From Acanthamoeba castellanii str. Neff (taxonomy: Eukaryota > Discosea > Longamoebia > Acanthamoebidae): a stretch of DNA of 54,834 bases. Position numbers and translations under genes: made by a program. The stretch spans positions 111,306 to 166,139 of the forward strand of contig NW_004457364.1 in assembly GCF_000313135.1 (NCBI RefSeq), read 5' to 3'. Positions 31,195 through 42,951 of the stretch are shown here, piece by piece; the stretch's first letter is position 1, and each line of letters begins with the position of its first letter. The notes under the pieces are model-generated. The model made no database searches and was not told the DNA's origin. It saw only the letters and a program-made list of their open reading frames with translations.

Positions 31195-33152
31195 TTACGA
31201 TCTGATGGTTGCGCTTCTTCGCATCATGTATTTACAACTGTTTCGAATAAATACCACACAAATAAATAACAAATAACAAAGGAAAAGCTGTCCTTTCTCT
31301 CTCTCACGTGGTGGTGTCGGCCGGGAGCTGCGACGCCGCGAGCACGCAGTTTGCATTTCGGCGCTAGCCAACTGGCGCTTCTTCTTGCGTTGCTTCACCT
31401 TGTACACCACGTAGGCCGGACCCGCCCTGGTGGTACCACACACGTATGTGGCCACAACACACCAACCGTGGACATGAGCGTTGGTTGGCGAGCACAACAC
31501 ACCAACGCTGTTGAAGCGAAAGTGAAGGTTGAAGTGAAGATCGTTGTGTTGTGTTGTGTTGTTGGTTACGTACCAGACGGGCAGGGTGAGGACCAGGACG
31601 GCGATGATGGTGTAGACGGTCGCCTTCAGCCACTTGGCCTCCCCGTCCTTGCCTGCACGCGCGTCGGAGTCAAGACTGCGTGCCGAGGCGTGGAGGAGAG
31701 TGATCGATAACGTGCCTTTGCAGGGTCCCTTTTGCGAGAAGTGGCCGGGCGTCATGACCTGCCCGCACAGCCAGCAGAACGCGCAGCCGCAGCTGTGGCA
31801 CATACATACAGGGGAATGCGTGAGCGAAACAGCGGACGTGATAGCACCAGGAGTGTGTCTCGTGTGCGTGTGTGTGTGTGTGTGTGTCGTGTGTAAGCGT
31901 ACAAGAAGCAGGTCATGGTGTTGCAGCCCTTGTTTTTCTCGATGGGCACTGCACACCGAGGACAGATCCGCACGTCGTCCACGTTCTTCTTCGCGTAGTC
32001 CTCCACACTATATCCGCGCCACATCAGCATCGTGTCCCTCATCCACTACCCCCACCCCAAACTCGCCCAAGGACCTGCCGGGGAGGGCGCGCGCGCGTAC
32101 GAGGTGTCGGCCAGGCCCAGCCGGACCTTGCGGTCCCGATTCCCCTGACAGCTGAGGCCCTCGTGCCACTGAGCGTTGACGTGTAACAAAACAATAAATC
32201 AATAAATCAATAAAGAAATAAAACAACAAGAAAAATGAACGAAAAGGAAAGGAACCAGTCGCAATGGGATGGTGGGGCGTGATTGGGGGGGGGGGCGAAC
32301 CTCATCGCCGCAGAGGAAGCAGGTGACGGTCTCGCAGCCGGAGCACACCACCTTCTGGTCGACCGCGTCGTCTTGTCGAGTGAGCACCGTCTCGCAGCCT
32401 TCGCGACGTTCGATGGACGATCAGATACGCACACGCACCACCGCACACCACCGCACACCACCGCACACGCACACGCACGCACCACCGCACACGCACACGC
32501 ATGACACGGGGAGGTGTGGACCTGGCTTGGTGCACCATCGCGTGTTGGGGTTGGACTTGACCTGGTCGAACCACGCGAATTGGTTGTACTTTTGGACCAG
32601 CGCGGCGTCGGTGACCACGGCGGTGATCTGCATCGGCAGCACCACGGTCGTGCAGTTCGGGTAGGGACAGCGCAGCTTGACGTCGCCCTCCTTGATGTGC
32701 GTCGCGTAGTACTCCCGCAAGCACTACATTGAGCACGTGTGCGTACGCAGAGACATGAGATATGGAGAGATGGAGATATGGAGCACACAACGTTGGCACA
32801 CACAGCGACACACGGCGAACGAGGGTCAACGACGTACTTCGGTGCAGTAGCGATGGTCGCACTGGAAGTAGGTGTATATCTCCGATGGTGGCTTCTCATC
32901 GCAGCAAATGGCGCATTCGATCGGCTCTGCACACAGATGGCGCACGCGGTAAGCGCACGACCCACACGACCCACACGACCCACACGACACACACGACACA
33001 CACGACACACAGGTGTCTGATGCCTGCACATGCCATGCATACCAGAGTTGTCGGCGGAAGCGGCCGGCAGCGGAACGTCGCTCTGCACCAGCTGCTTCAA
33101 CAGCTCTGCACACGATTTCGCGACGATCGATGGTGACATGTAAGCCCAAAGT

Positions 33153-33204
<52 letters not shown>

Positions 33205-33672
33205 TGTGTGTGTGTGTGTGTGCGCGCGCGCGCGATCGAGCGAGACCGACGCACCATCGTCCACGAAGCCGCCGTCCTCGCGCAGGAACTGGATCTGCAG
33301 CTGCCGCGCCATCGCCTCGTCGCGGCGCATCTGCTCGGCCTTCTCCTTCTCCTTTTCCTTCTCCTCCTCCGCCTCGCCTTCGTCCGCGTCGGGCTCCGCC
33401 TCTGCGTCCTTGGCCTTGCCGTGGTCGTCGTGGTCGTCGTCCGCCTCTGCCTCTGCCTCCTTGGCCTTGCCCAGGCCTTGGTCGTGGAATGCAGAAGACG
33501 CGCTACGTAGCAGGAGCGCCGATGCGCCCCGCCCGAGCTGCGCGTAGAACAGGTCGTCGTCGCCGGCGTGGGTGCTGTCTCGTCGACGTTGCGTGTTCTG
33601 GCCATGCAAGCTGCCTAAGATCTCCTCGCCTCGCTCCTTGAGGGCAGTAGTGCGCGGCGGCTCCATTTCCAT
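31195..33672 (-). CDS. RBR (RING-IBR-RING) E3 ubiquitin ligase with a membrane tail
   Basis: RBR ligases accept ubiquitin on a RING2 cysteine before transfer. The start at 33672 (MEMEPPRTTALKERG) precedes an Asp/Glu/Lys-rich region and MARQLQIQFLREDGGFVDD. RING1 reads PIECAICCDEKPPSEIYTYF then CDHRYC; next are CLREYYATHIKEGDVKLRCP and the IBR with RWCTKPG, VVCSGCETVTCFLCGDE. RING2 reads ICPRCAVPIEKNKGCNTMTC, with the expected catalytic Cys in GCNTMTC, then CGCAFCWLCGQ. A hydrophobic helix (TVYTIIAVLVLTLPVW) and basic tail follow, as in RNF19/RNF144 proteins. The last exon stays open to 31195; the true end may be earlier. An in-frame ATG at 33759 is an alternative start. One intron has a long GT run (33155-33222). 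Confidence 0.88.
33155..33222. repeat. (GT)n microsatellite followed by (CG)n
   Basis: About 34 near-perfect GT units are followed by CGCGCGCG to about 33233, inside an intron of the RBR gene. Confidence 0.95.
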
Positions 33673-34088
33673 GTCCTTTGGTTGGTACGTGCCCGACGAA
33701 CGTTCGTCGAAGGGATGAATTTGATTCGATTTGTTATCAAGTTGTAAAATCGAATTCAATTCGCGCCACTTCGCTCAGGAGCTTATTGTGTGTAGGGGTT
33801 GCAACAAAATCAATTAGCAATGGATAGATGAAAAAAATGGCAAAAGAGCATATCAACCTGCTCACCTGCTCGGTGGATCTAGGAGTTGCGCAAGAGAGTT
33901 GGTGCTCTTCGCGAGTTGCGACCCGTGCGCACACGGAGTGCCGCCTCGTGTCCGTCGCAGAGCACCACAAAAAAATGGTCCGCAATTCGAAGAATGCAGA
34001 GAGTTGTAGGAAAATATGAAAAAATACAATTTTTTTGAAGAAGAAAAGAAAAGCGCGAACAACCTTCCGAGCGGTTGATGTGGCGAGG
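33673..34088. promoter_or_regulatory. Divergent upstream region of the RBR and EME1 genes
   Basis: This AT-rich spacer contains repeated CGAATT motifs at about 33745-33770 and A-rich stretches at 33820-34060. No gene is seen. A shared promoter is inferred from the divergent layout. Confidence 0.4.
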
Positions 34089-36280
34089 ATGAGTTTCGTG
34101 GACTTGACGCAGGAGGACGACCTGCTGGTGGAGGACCTGACTGACGTTGGTTTGGGCCAACATTCCGCCACAACAACATGCTCGAGTTCATCGACCAGCA
34201 AAAGGAGTATCATGCACGAAGTGGAAGAGGATGATAGCTTCCTGCTCGCATCCATCGAGGGCATCAGTGGTCCGCACCACTTGTCCAGCCGCACCACTTC
34301 TTCTTCTTCTTCTCCCACCTCCATTTCGACCTCTGCCAACAACGCGATTGAGAACCATCGCGATTTTACATCATCCTCAACAAAACGCAAGCGTCTGTTG
34401 GGTGAAGAAGAAGGCGAAGCTGCAGAGGAGACGGATGAGCGAAGGAGCAACAAGAAGGGAAAGGAAAAGACATCCAAAGCGGCAAAGACAAAGGCCAACA
34501 GCAACAACGTTGAACAGAAGAAAGGGAAGGAGGAGAAGAAGAAGCGGACCAAGAAGACGGCGCCGGAGGAGGACCTGCTGGTGCTCATTGACGACCACCT
34601 CGTCAACGAGAAGGGCGGCACCGAGTACACCTCCGTGTGCCAACGGCCCGACAAAGACAAGCCGTACTCCTCCCACCATGCGTCTCTCGCGCGGTGTGCT
34701 GCGTGTTGTGTCGTGCGTGTGTCATAGCACACGACTCATGAATTTGATGAATGTGTTGTGTTTGGTGTGCGATGGGCAGGCCAGTGCAGTACGAGGTGCG
34801 TGCGCTGCCCATCCGCAACTCGATCGAATGGCGCACGTCCTTCGGCGTCGATGACGACGACGACGGCGACGACGATGGCGATGACGACGACCAAGAGCAG
34901 GACTACACGCGGCGCGCGCGGAGGCGGCGGGAGGTGGGCCAGGTGCTGGTGCGGTACTCGGGGGCCGAGTTTGGGCGGCTGGTGCGCGATCGGGGCCTGC
35001 GGGACGAGGTGCGCAAGATCCGGGCCGTACACGGCGACAAGGTCCTCACCATCGTCATCGAGGGCCTCCACAGCTTCCTTGCCCAGGAGACCCGACGCAC
35101 TAACCGCGCGCGTAAAGGTAACCGTACACGCACCACCGCACACGCACACGCACCACCGCACACGCACCACCGCACACGAACACGCACGAGTATAACTCTT
35201 GATGCGATGCAGATGGAGCGTCACGGGAGAATGAGAACGACGGGGACACGTCATCGGAGAGCTACAGCGATGGCAGCGACGAGGAGACTACGAGGTGCAG
35301 AGGAGGCAGAACAAACAACGGCAAAACCGGCGACGGGGCCGGGCGGCGAGTGACCCCGTCGTTGGTGGACGAGGCCGTCGTCTGGCTTCAGATCGAAGGC
35401 ACGTGCACGTCCGGCGCTTTCTGTCGATCTTGGTGCGAGTCGCACACATCCTAACGCACGCACGCACGCACCACCGCACACGCACGCGCACACGGCGCGA
35501 TCAACGCAGCCAAGTGTCATGTACGGAGGACGGACGGACCGCCGGAGTCGGCCGGCTACATGTATCGCTTGACCTCGGCCATCGCCAACGCGCCCTATCG
35601 GTGCGGCTTGCCTACCACCACCACTCCTTGTTTTATTTATAAATTTACATTCTCTTTTTTGCACTTTCGTTTATTTATTATCATTTTTTATTTCTTCGAG
35701 TGTGCAGGCAGGAGAGTTCGTTCGCTACGTTTTGCGCAGAGGCGACGGGCAAGCGATCGGCGCGCACCAGCACGCCGCAGGAGACCTGGATCAGGCAGCT
35801 TCAGCAGATCAACAAAGTAATGACCACCGCTCGTCCCGTGATCATCTGGCGCGACTGACATATCGCACTGGTGTTGTGTGCGTGCGTGCGTGCATGCGTG
35901 TGTGCGTGTGTGTCGTGTGCGGCAGGTGTCGGTGGGCGTAGCCATGGCGATCGCCGATAAATACCCCACATTCCGCTCGCTCATGTCGGCTTACCAGAAC
36001 GACAGCCTCAAAGAGCAAGACAAGGTACTGTCGACGTGCTGGACACGCGTATTTCATCATCTCTGAATCTCATCATTACCCCCTCCCCCTCCCCCAAACA
36101 CGCAACGCAACGCAACGCAACGCAACACCGGCAACACCTACGGCACAACAGGAGTTGCTGTTGCAGGACATCAAGGTCGGGTCGGCGACAACGAGCAAGG
36201 ATCGGCGCGTGGGGCCGGCCCTTTCCAAAAGAATTTACCTCGTATTCACAGATGAAGACGGCTCGCAGAAGGTCAACTAA
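34089..36280 (+). CDS. EME1, ERCC4-type structure-specific endonuclease subunit
   Basis: EME1 is the non-catalytic partner of MUS81, cutting branched DNA at stalled forks and recombination joints. A Ser/Lys/Glu-rich N-terminus (start MSFVDLTQEDDLLVEDL) precedes LLVLIDDHLVNEKGG. The ERCC4-like domain reads EYTSVCQRP, then VQYEVRALPIRNSIEWR, an Asp-rich insert, VLVRYSGAEFGRLVRDRG and KVLTIVIEGLHSFLAQETRR. Later exons give MYRLTSAIANAPY, SSFATFCAEATGKRSARTST and the EME1-type C-terminus FRSLMSAYQNDSLKEQDK, then DRRVGPALSKRIYLVF. The end is at 36278-36280. Around 35390-35430 two frames compete (AVVWLQIE and HVHVRRFLSIL), so an exon edge or a base may be wrong. An upstream in-frame ATG at 34035 exists. 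Confidence 0.8.
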
Positions 36281-36771
36281 TTGACGATCATGCAACGCGT
36301 CTCGTTTAGGCCTCCTATCGCTACTACTACTAATCACCACGGCCACACCGGGCTCAGCTGGAACAAGCAATTGGTGTGTGTGATCAGTGTGTGCGATCAG
36401 TGGGTGAGCGGACGAGATGACACACGTGACACAAGTCGACAGAGCTTTCCACAAAACGCTCGCAACCCTGTTCCGCGTGGTCATCACAACAATCACACAA
36501 AACCTCATTCGCGCGAGTTCAATTCCACTTCACAGGTGCCTGCCTCTTTCTTTTCTTCAAGAATGGCTCATTAATTCGTTCCATCTACCCCTCCATGGTT
36601 TCGAGGTGGCTCGATTAAATCAATCAATTCATTCACGGCGAAGATTAGATTAAATTCGCGCATTGATTTTGGCTTGATATATAATATATCCCCCCCAAGC
36701 AAAACAAATTCACACGTTATTCATTTATCAATTAAATAAATGGACTTTTATTTTGCGGTTTATGTAGACGG
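36281..36771. other. Intergenic upstream of the PstS-like gene
   Basis: No gene is seen. It holds an AT-rich TATA-like stretch, GATATATAATATATC (about 36676-36690), followed by a C run about 80 bases before the PstS-like ATG, a possible core promoter. Confidence 0.4.
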
Positions 36772-38983
36772 ATGGCACGGCTACGTCGAACGTGCGTGTG
36801 TTCGAGGAACCAAACGCTTCTGGCGATGGTGGTGCTCGTGATGGTGGCGCTGGTCAACGCGGCGACCGATGTCACCATCCATGGCGCGGGCGCCACCCTC
36901 CCCCAGACCATTCTCGCCACCGGTACGCACCCGGAACGCACACTGGCGCGTGTGCGGTGTGAACGCTAAACCTCGTCGTGTGTGTTGCGTGTCGTGTCGT
37001 GTTGTCGTGTCGTATCCCAGGCACGGCAACGAACCCGTCGTGGATCAGCTCCTTCCAGACGATCACCAACAACCGGGTCACAGTCGTCTACAACGGCACT
37101 GGTACAAAGAACAGCAAACCAACCGTGTGATTCACATGACACGCACTCACACGGCACACGTGCACCACCGCACGCACACAGGGTCGGACATTGGTGACAA
37201 GTTGCTGCTGGCCGAGCACCCGATCGACTTCGCCATTTCGGACGCGCCGCTGAGCGACCTCGAGGTGGCCGCCCTCAAGTCGCCCATCCTCCACCTCCCG
37301 ATCACCCTCACCGCGCTCGAGTTCGTCTACAACCTGCCCACCGACCAGATCAGGCACCAACCCCCCGTTTTCTTTATTTATTTCTTCTTTATTTATTTAC
37401 CTTTTCCTATCAATTTTAACGGTACACGACACGACACGACACGACACGACACGACACGCACACATGATGTAACGACGTTCAGCGGTCCGCTCAATCTGAC
37501 GGCGGACGTGGTGGCCCGAATCTTCACGCGCCAGATCGTGAACTGGAACGACCCGGCCATTCTCCAGTCCAACACGCACCTCACCTACGCCGGCCCAATC
37601 TTCGTACCCCTCCACCACGCTCGCTTCGCTCTTTTTCCCCCGCATTCTTTCGATTCCTCTGACCGGGGGGGGGTGTACACAGCCCGTGGTGCGGACGGAC
37701 GGGTCGGGCTCCACGTTCGTGCTCTCCCAGTACCTGGCCACCGGCTCCTCCTACTGGCCCTACGGTACGCACGCACACGCACAAACCGCACACGCACAAA
37801 CCGCACACGCACTGAACGTTGCCGGGGTCGGTGACAGGTTCGTCGCAGCGGTTGCCCTGGCCGACGGGCGTGACGTCCGCCCTCTACAGCTCGGGCATGG
37901 CCACCGCCGTCAAGGCCACCGTCGGCACCATCGGCTACGCCCGCTGGGGCGTTGCCACCGAATCCGGGTACCCGCCTCTCTTTCCCTCGTGTGCCGTGTG
38001 CCGTGTGCCGTGTGCCGTGTGCCGTGGTGCGTGCGGGCTTTTGCCCAAATGGTTGACTGATGTCGTCGTCGTCGGGTGAACGCAGGCTGCAGGCGGCGAT
38101 GGTGAAGAACAGCGCGGGCTATTGGACGCACCCCACGCAGGAGTCGGTGTTGGCCGCCTGCATGGACCACTCCCCGGACTTCGGCGGATTCGGTCTGCCC
38201 GGCGCTGGCGACAGCTGGGAGAGCTTCTCCCTCGTCAACGAAGGCGGTGCGTCTCTGCCACTGACGCCGTGTGCGAGTCTTGGCCGTGTGTGCCGCGCGC
38301 GTCGTGTGTGTCGTGTGTCGTGTGCGTGTCGTGTGCTGAGGGTGATCGTGCGGGCAGGACACTCGACGTACCCGCTGGTTACGTTCTCCTATGCGCTGGT
38401 CTACCGCAACATGGGCGGGATGGGCGACCGCGGCGCCGCCGTGGCCAACCTCCTCAAGTACATCAACATGGTACGTACACACAACACACGCCGCACGCAC
38501 CGCACGCACCGCACACGCACACACCGCACGCACGTACATGTAAGCTGACAGCTCGTGGTGGTGATGATTATCCGGCACGCAACTGTAGCCGTCGACGCAG
38601 GCGGTGGCGCCTAGCTTCCACTTTGTGCCGCTGCCGCTGTTCGTGCTGCAGGAGAACGAGAAGACCATGCAGACCCTCGATCTCGGCCTCGGCTACTCCT
38701 TCTACGACTACTACAAGTACCACACCACTCGCTTTCCACCTTTCATGTTGTGATCATGTCGTGTTGCGTGTGTCGTGTCGTGCCGCGTGTGTCATGTGTG
38801 GTGAGTGCGGTGGCTGACTGACATTGGTTGGGTAATAGTCCGCACGTGCCCAAGGGGGGCAACCGTACGGCGGGCATCTTGAGCCTGGTGCTGTCGCTGC
38901 TCATCATCTTCGGCCTCCTGGCCCTCATCGCCAAGGAGATCCACGCCCACTTCGGCCAGGACCGTGCCCGAGGCGTCTACTGA
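36772..38983 (+). CDS. PstS-like periplasmic-binding-fold phosphate-binding protein with C-terminal membrane anchor
   Basis: In bacteria PstS delivers phosphate to the PstCAB importer. Here a secreted ligand-binding ectodomain is tied to the membrane. The start includes a signal peptide or anchor (LLAMVVLVMVALVNAATDV). PstS blocks follow in order: IHGAGATLPQTIL, WISSFQTITNNRVTVVYNGT, FAISDAPLSDLEV, LHLPITLTALEFVYNLPT, LNLTADVVARIFTRQIVNWN plus DPAI, VVRTDGSGSTFVLSQYL. Later come KATVGTIGYARWGVAT, ESFSLVNEG and STYPLVTFSYALVYRNMG. The phosphate-contacting SDAPLS and RTDGSGST loops are kept. The end is a membrane helix (LSLVLSLLIIFGLLALIAKE) and short tail. About ten introns argue for long residence in the amoeba genome. 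Confidence 0.88.
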
Positions 38984-39044
38984 AGAAAAGAAATTATTTC
39001 TTTTTTGGTTTTCTTCCGTTCGAACCTTGAAATAAAACGTGAAG

Positions 39045-39501
39045 ATGGAAGACGGAGAGGATGGGGGCGAGCGAGATGAAATGGCGTGGCCAGCACTCGG
39101 CGATCTTCAGCAAGCGGAAGAGGAGCGCCCCTTTGAAATCGAAAGGCGTTTCTTGATCGAGGAAATCACCAAGGTGCCGCTACATCGCTGTTTTACTTTT
39201 TAATTTAAATGGAACAGATGATCAATTTATATTATAATATAATATAATGCAGGGAGTGCAGCAGCTGGTGAAGAACATGAGTGCCCTCAACGCCAACATG
39301 GAGGCGCTGGCGCAGGGCGGCGAGGAGATCGCGCACTTCTCCCGCGCCTTTCGCCGCTTCTACGCGCAGGTGGCCGCCACGGTCCCTGTCGCCATCGCCG
39401 CGGCCTCGGCCTCGGGCTCCTCGCCGGCCCTGGACGACACCGACCTCGGCCAGGTCTCCATGGAGGCCACGGGCACTGAGGACCTCAGCCAGTCCCAGTG
39501 A
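39045..39501 (+). CDS. DAD1, subunit of the DASH/Dam1 kinetochore complex
   Basis: DASH is the ring or clamp that couples kinetochores to microtubule ends; DAD1 is one of its small helical subunits. Two exons encode 125 residues. Exon 1 ends RPFEIERRFLIEEITK; exon 2 continues GVQQLVKNMSALNANMEALA, then GGEEIAHFSRAFRRFYAQ. The pattern FE-x-(E/Q)R...LI-x-EI...V...N-x-x-(A)LN-x-x-(L/M)E...F...(W/F)-x-x-FY is the DAD1 signature. The C-terminal tail is acidic and specific to this protein. The intron (39174-39252) is clean and ends TGCAG. The complex is best known from fungi, so its presence here is notable. The gene is short, so the call rests on the single helical hairpin. Confidence 0.75.
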
Positions 39502-39854
39502 GTGGTGTTGGTGGCCCACCACCCACCCAGAAGCAACCGCCCAGCCGCTGGTCACCAGCCCACACGCGCTACACATCCGCTCGCGCCTCATGTGTGCCCG
39601 CACCACCACTGGCCAGCAACCACAGCCTCCACCGGCGGTGGTGCATTCAAGACACCACATGAAGGTGAGTGTTCACCCCATCTGCTGCAAGGCCTTGTGC
39701 CCTGGTCACGAGAGCTATTGAGGCCTGCTTGAGGTGCTGGAGGGGCCGCAGGCAAAAATAAATGAATTATATTTTCTTTATTTTTCTTTATTTTTCTTTC
39801 ACCACTTCTTCCAGACAACACCCCTTTTCTGGATATATAGATTGAACAACAGGC
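39502..39854. other. Intergenic between DAD1 and the F-box gene
   Basis: No gene is supported. It holds a Pro/His-coding CACC-rich stretch to about 39640, a patch reading HPICCKALCPGHESY in one frame (about 39674-39719), and an AT-rich TTTCTTTATTT repeat at 39770-39800. Confidence 0.4.
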
Positions 39855-42779
39855 ATGGGGTCTTCGCTTCGACGTGCATCAGTGGAGGACCAGCTGACCG
39901 GTGACATGTCCCTCCCCGTGCCAACAACAAAATAACGTTTCGAACACCAAAGGTTGGAAAGTCTGACGCGCATTGGGGGATGTAGAGCTGCCCGACGAGA
40001 TTCTGCTGGGCCTGCTCGCGTGGCTCGGTCCGCGCGACCTGCTGGCCTGCGGCGCCACAAACCAGCGACTGCGCGGACTCGCCCTCGACAACTCCTTCTG
40101 GAGGTCAGTCCCCCACTCCCATCAAGCTTTTGGTGGCACATACTCACACGTCGCACACCACCGCCGCACGACACACACGCAGCGCACGACGTGCACGATA
40201 CACAGGAAGGCGTGTGAGGATCTGGATGGGTCCAGCAGTGCGGGTCCCGCTACGCAAGGCAACGAGGTCGTGTGGTGGCGCGAGTACTTTGAGATCAAGC
40301 GCTCCAGTTTCTTGCGTACCACCTTCTCTCCCCCTTGTTACCACAATCGACCGTTCGTGCGTGCGTGTCGTGCGTGTCGTGCGTGTCGTGCGGTGGTGTA
40401 CCGTTCACATCCCTCGTGGTGTGTGGGGGTGTGTGTGTTCTCGCAGAGCGTCACTACAGTGTGGGCTTGGGGCCGTCAAAAAAGGAACACCGTCTGCTCG
40501 CAGACACCCTGGTCTGTCACCCCCTCTACAGATGATGGTCTGACGATTAGCAATTCGTTAACACTCACGCACATGCACACGACACGACACACGACAGGAG
40601 GAGCTGGTGCTGGCCTCAGACCATCACATCGTCCTCGTTCCCCACTCCGACACACCCCCGTGCGTCTCTCCCTTGTCTCAGCCCCCCTCTCACAACTTGA
40701 CCTCACGCGTGCGTTGGTGCGTGCGCGGTGGTGCGTGTGCGTGTGCGGTGGTGCGTGTGCGTTCTACAGCACGCGTCAGGAGCAGTTGCGGCAGATCCCG
40801 GTGGCTGAGGGGATCAGGGACGTGGTGTACAGCGAGGGCGCCATACTGTGCCTCACCGCACAGGACAAGCTGAACGTCTACGACCTGGCCTCGCTTGCCC
40901 TGCTCAAGGTTGTTGCATACACGGCACACACGCTACACGACACACACACACGACACACACACACACACAACACACGACACACACGACACACACGATGCGA
41001 GTTACACATTAACAAAGTCGCATTAGACGATGGACGGAGTGGCTGCCATGTGCTGCGACTCCCTTCACCTGGCACTCTGGTCCAATCACCCGTGCGGCTC
41101 CCTTCACCTCTTTTCTGATTCGCTCAGGCCGCCCCACCTGACCACACACCGCACACGCCACTCGTCACACACATCACACGACACACGACACACACGACAC
41201 ACACGACACGACACGCACGACACGCACACGACACGCACGGCACGCAAATGGGTGGAGCAGCAAGGGGATGCTGGCGGTCTATGACCGGAGCCGCGGGTGG
41301 GACGCGCCGCCCAAGTGGACCAAGGTCATGGGCAACAAGTACTCGGCCCCGCCCAGCCTCGCCCTCGATCCTTCGTCCCACCACGTCGATGGCGGTACAC
41401 GACACGACACGCACCGCACACGACACACGCCGCACACGGGGGTACTCACGAGAAACACACACATGGCACACGGCACAGGGGTGTTGGTGGTGTTTTCGGC
41501 GAGTTGGCAGGTGTATCGCCTGGCAGACGGGGTCGGGCTGGGTCCCGCGTTCAAGCTGCCCGCGCCGTCGGCGGCGGCGACGCCTTTGAATCATCCGATG
41601 ATGGCCGGCCGTGGCATGCTCGGCGGCGAGTCGGCCTCCCACTTCATGCGGCCCAGGCGCACCACCGCCTTCTTCACGCCCGACCACATCATCTGCGCTC
41701 TTTCCGGCACCATCCGCGGTACGCACGACACACGACACACACAACGACACACACGGCACACGCTACACACCACAAACGACACGACACGACACGCGCGACG
41801 AGCGACACGACACGCGCGGTATTCATGAATGGAAAGGCAGTGATCTGGAAGGCGAGCCTGTGCGAGGGAACGGCGCCGCAGTTCGTGGACAAGTTGGCTT
41901 CTTCGGAATGGTTCCTCCACACGCAGGTGGTCTGCAGGCAAAGCTCGGCCGCTCTTCTGGTCACCCTGGCCGGCAACGAGATCCTGTGTTGGCAGTTGCC
42001 CGCCAAGGTGGGTGTGCTGTTGCGTGTGTGCGATGTGTGAGATGTGTGCGGTGTGCGCGGTGTGTGCGGTGTGTGCGGTGTGTGTGTGCGTCGGGAGTGC
42101 CGACGCGACAATGACCACCGCACACAGTGGCAAGAAGAGCTGGAGCTGCTTCACGGCCGGCCGCTGACCCATCCCAACCCGGAGGTGGTGTCTTACATTA
42201 GCGGCCTCTGCTGCGACAGGTTACCCCCCCCCCACACCACCACCACGCATTGGGTGAGCTAACAACCGTGTTTTAACGCGCACCCGTCATGTCGTGTGCT
42301 CAAAATCATTATTGATTGCAGTCACCGAGTGCTGCTCTCGTACGTCGTGCCGGAGGCGATCGACACCTCCTCGTGGAATTGCCGCAGGGTCCGTACTCCC
42401 CTCCCCATCCATGATGCCAACGATGGCGATGATGGCGGTGCTGATGATGGCAATGACGATGGTGACGATGGTGGTGATGATGGTGATTGTCGCTTCTTGT
42501 TCAATGGGCCCTCTGCAGCTGGCAAAGTACGAGGTGGCGGTGTTCTCGCTGGGCCGGTGGAGCCTGCACAGCCGCCTGCCGCTCAGGGAGGAGGGCCAGG
42601 GCCGACCCCATTTGGAGGACCAGGTGGTGGACATGATGTCGCTCCCGCGCGGCCGTGCGGCGCTCCTGACCAAGTCGGTCATGTGGGGCCGCAAGGACCT
42701 GTCCACTCTGCAGCACACCGTCACTTTCCTGGACCCACGCGCCCCGACTGCACAAGCGGCGAAGAAGACTCGGTGGTGA
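39855..42779 (+). CDS. F-box protein with a beta-propeller-like C-terminal part
   Basis: This is a probable SCF adaptor. The ATG at 39855 gives MGSSLRRASVEDQLT. A canonical intron (GTGACA...GATGTAG) then joins ELPDEILLGLLAWLGPRDLL and GATNQRLRGLALDNSFWR, an F-box. Frame and phase agree across the join. Later exons carry WWREYFEIKRSSF, HYSVGLGPSKKEHRLLADTL, QIPVAEGIRDVVYSEGAILC then LTAQDKLNVYDLASLALLK, VLVVFSASWQVYRLADGVG, CRQSSAALLVTLAGNEILCW and YEVAVFSLGRWSLHSRLPL. The alternating short strands resemble WD/propeller blades without clear WD dipeptides. It ends QAAKKTRW at 42779. The introns contain ACACG or GTGCG tracts. Exon choice in 40600-41260 is uncertain. Confidence 0.72.
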
Positions 42780-42951
42780 CCGCACACGCGCACCGCACGC
42801 ACCGCACACACCGCACACGAGTAGAGTACTGGGTGAAGTTGTATTGTTGTATTATGGGGATAAATTCGCAAGAGAGGCATTTAATCACTCCAGTTTGCTG
42901 ATGAAGAAGACGATGGGAAGGAAGGCGATGAGGAAGGCGATGAAGATGAAT

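Noticed and set aside
39973..40120. F-box gene starting at 39973
   Set aside because: That position is TTG, not ATG, and a stop lies just upstream; the ATG at 39855 with a canonical intron gives a consistent frame.
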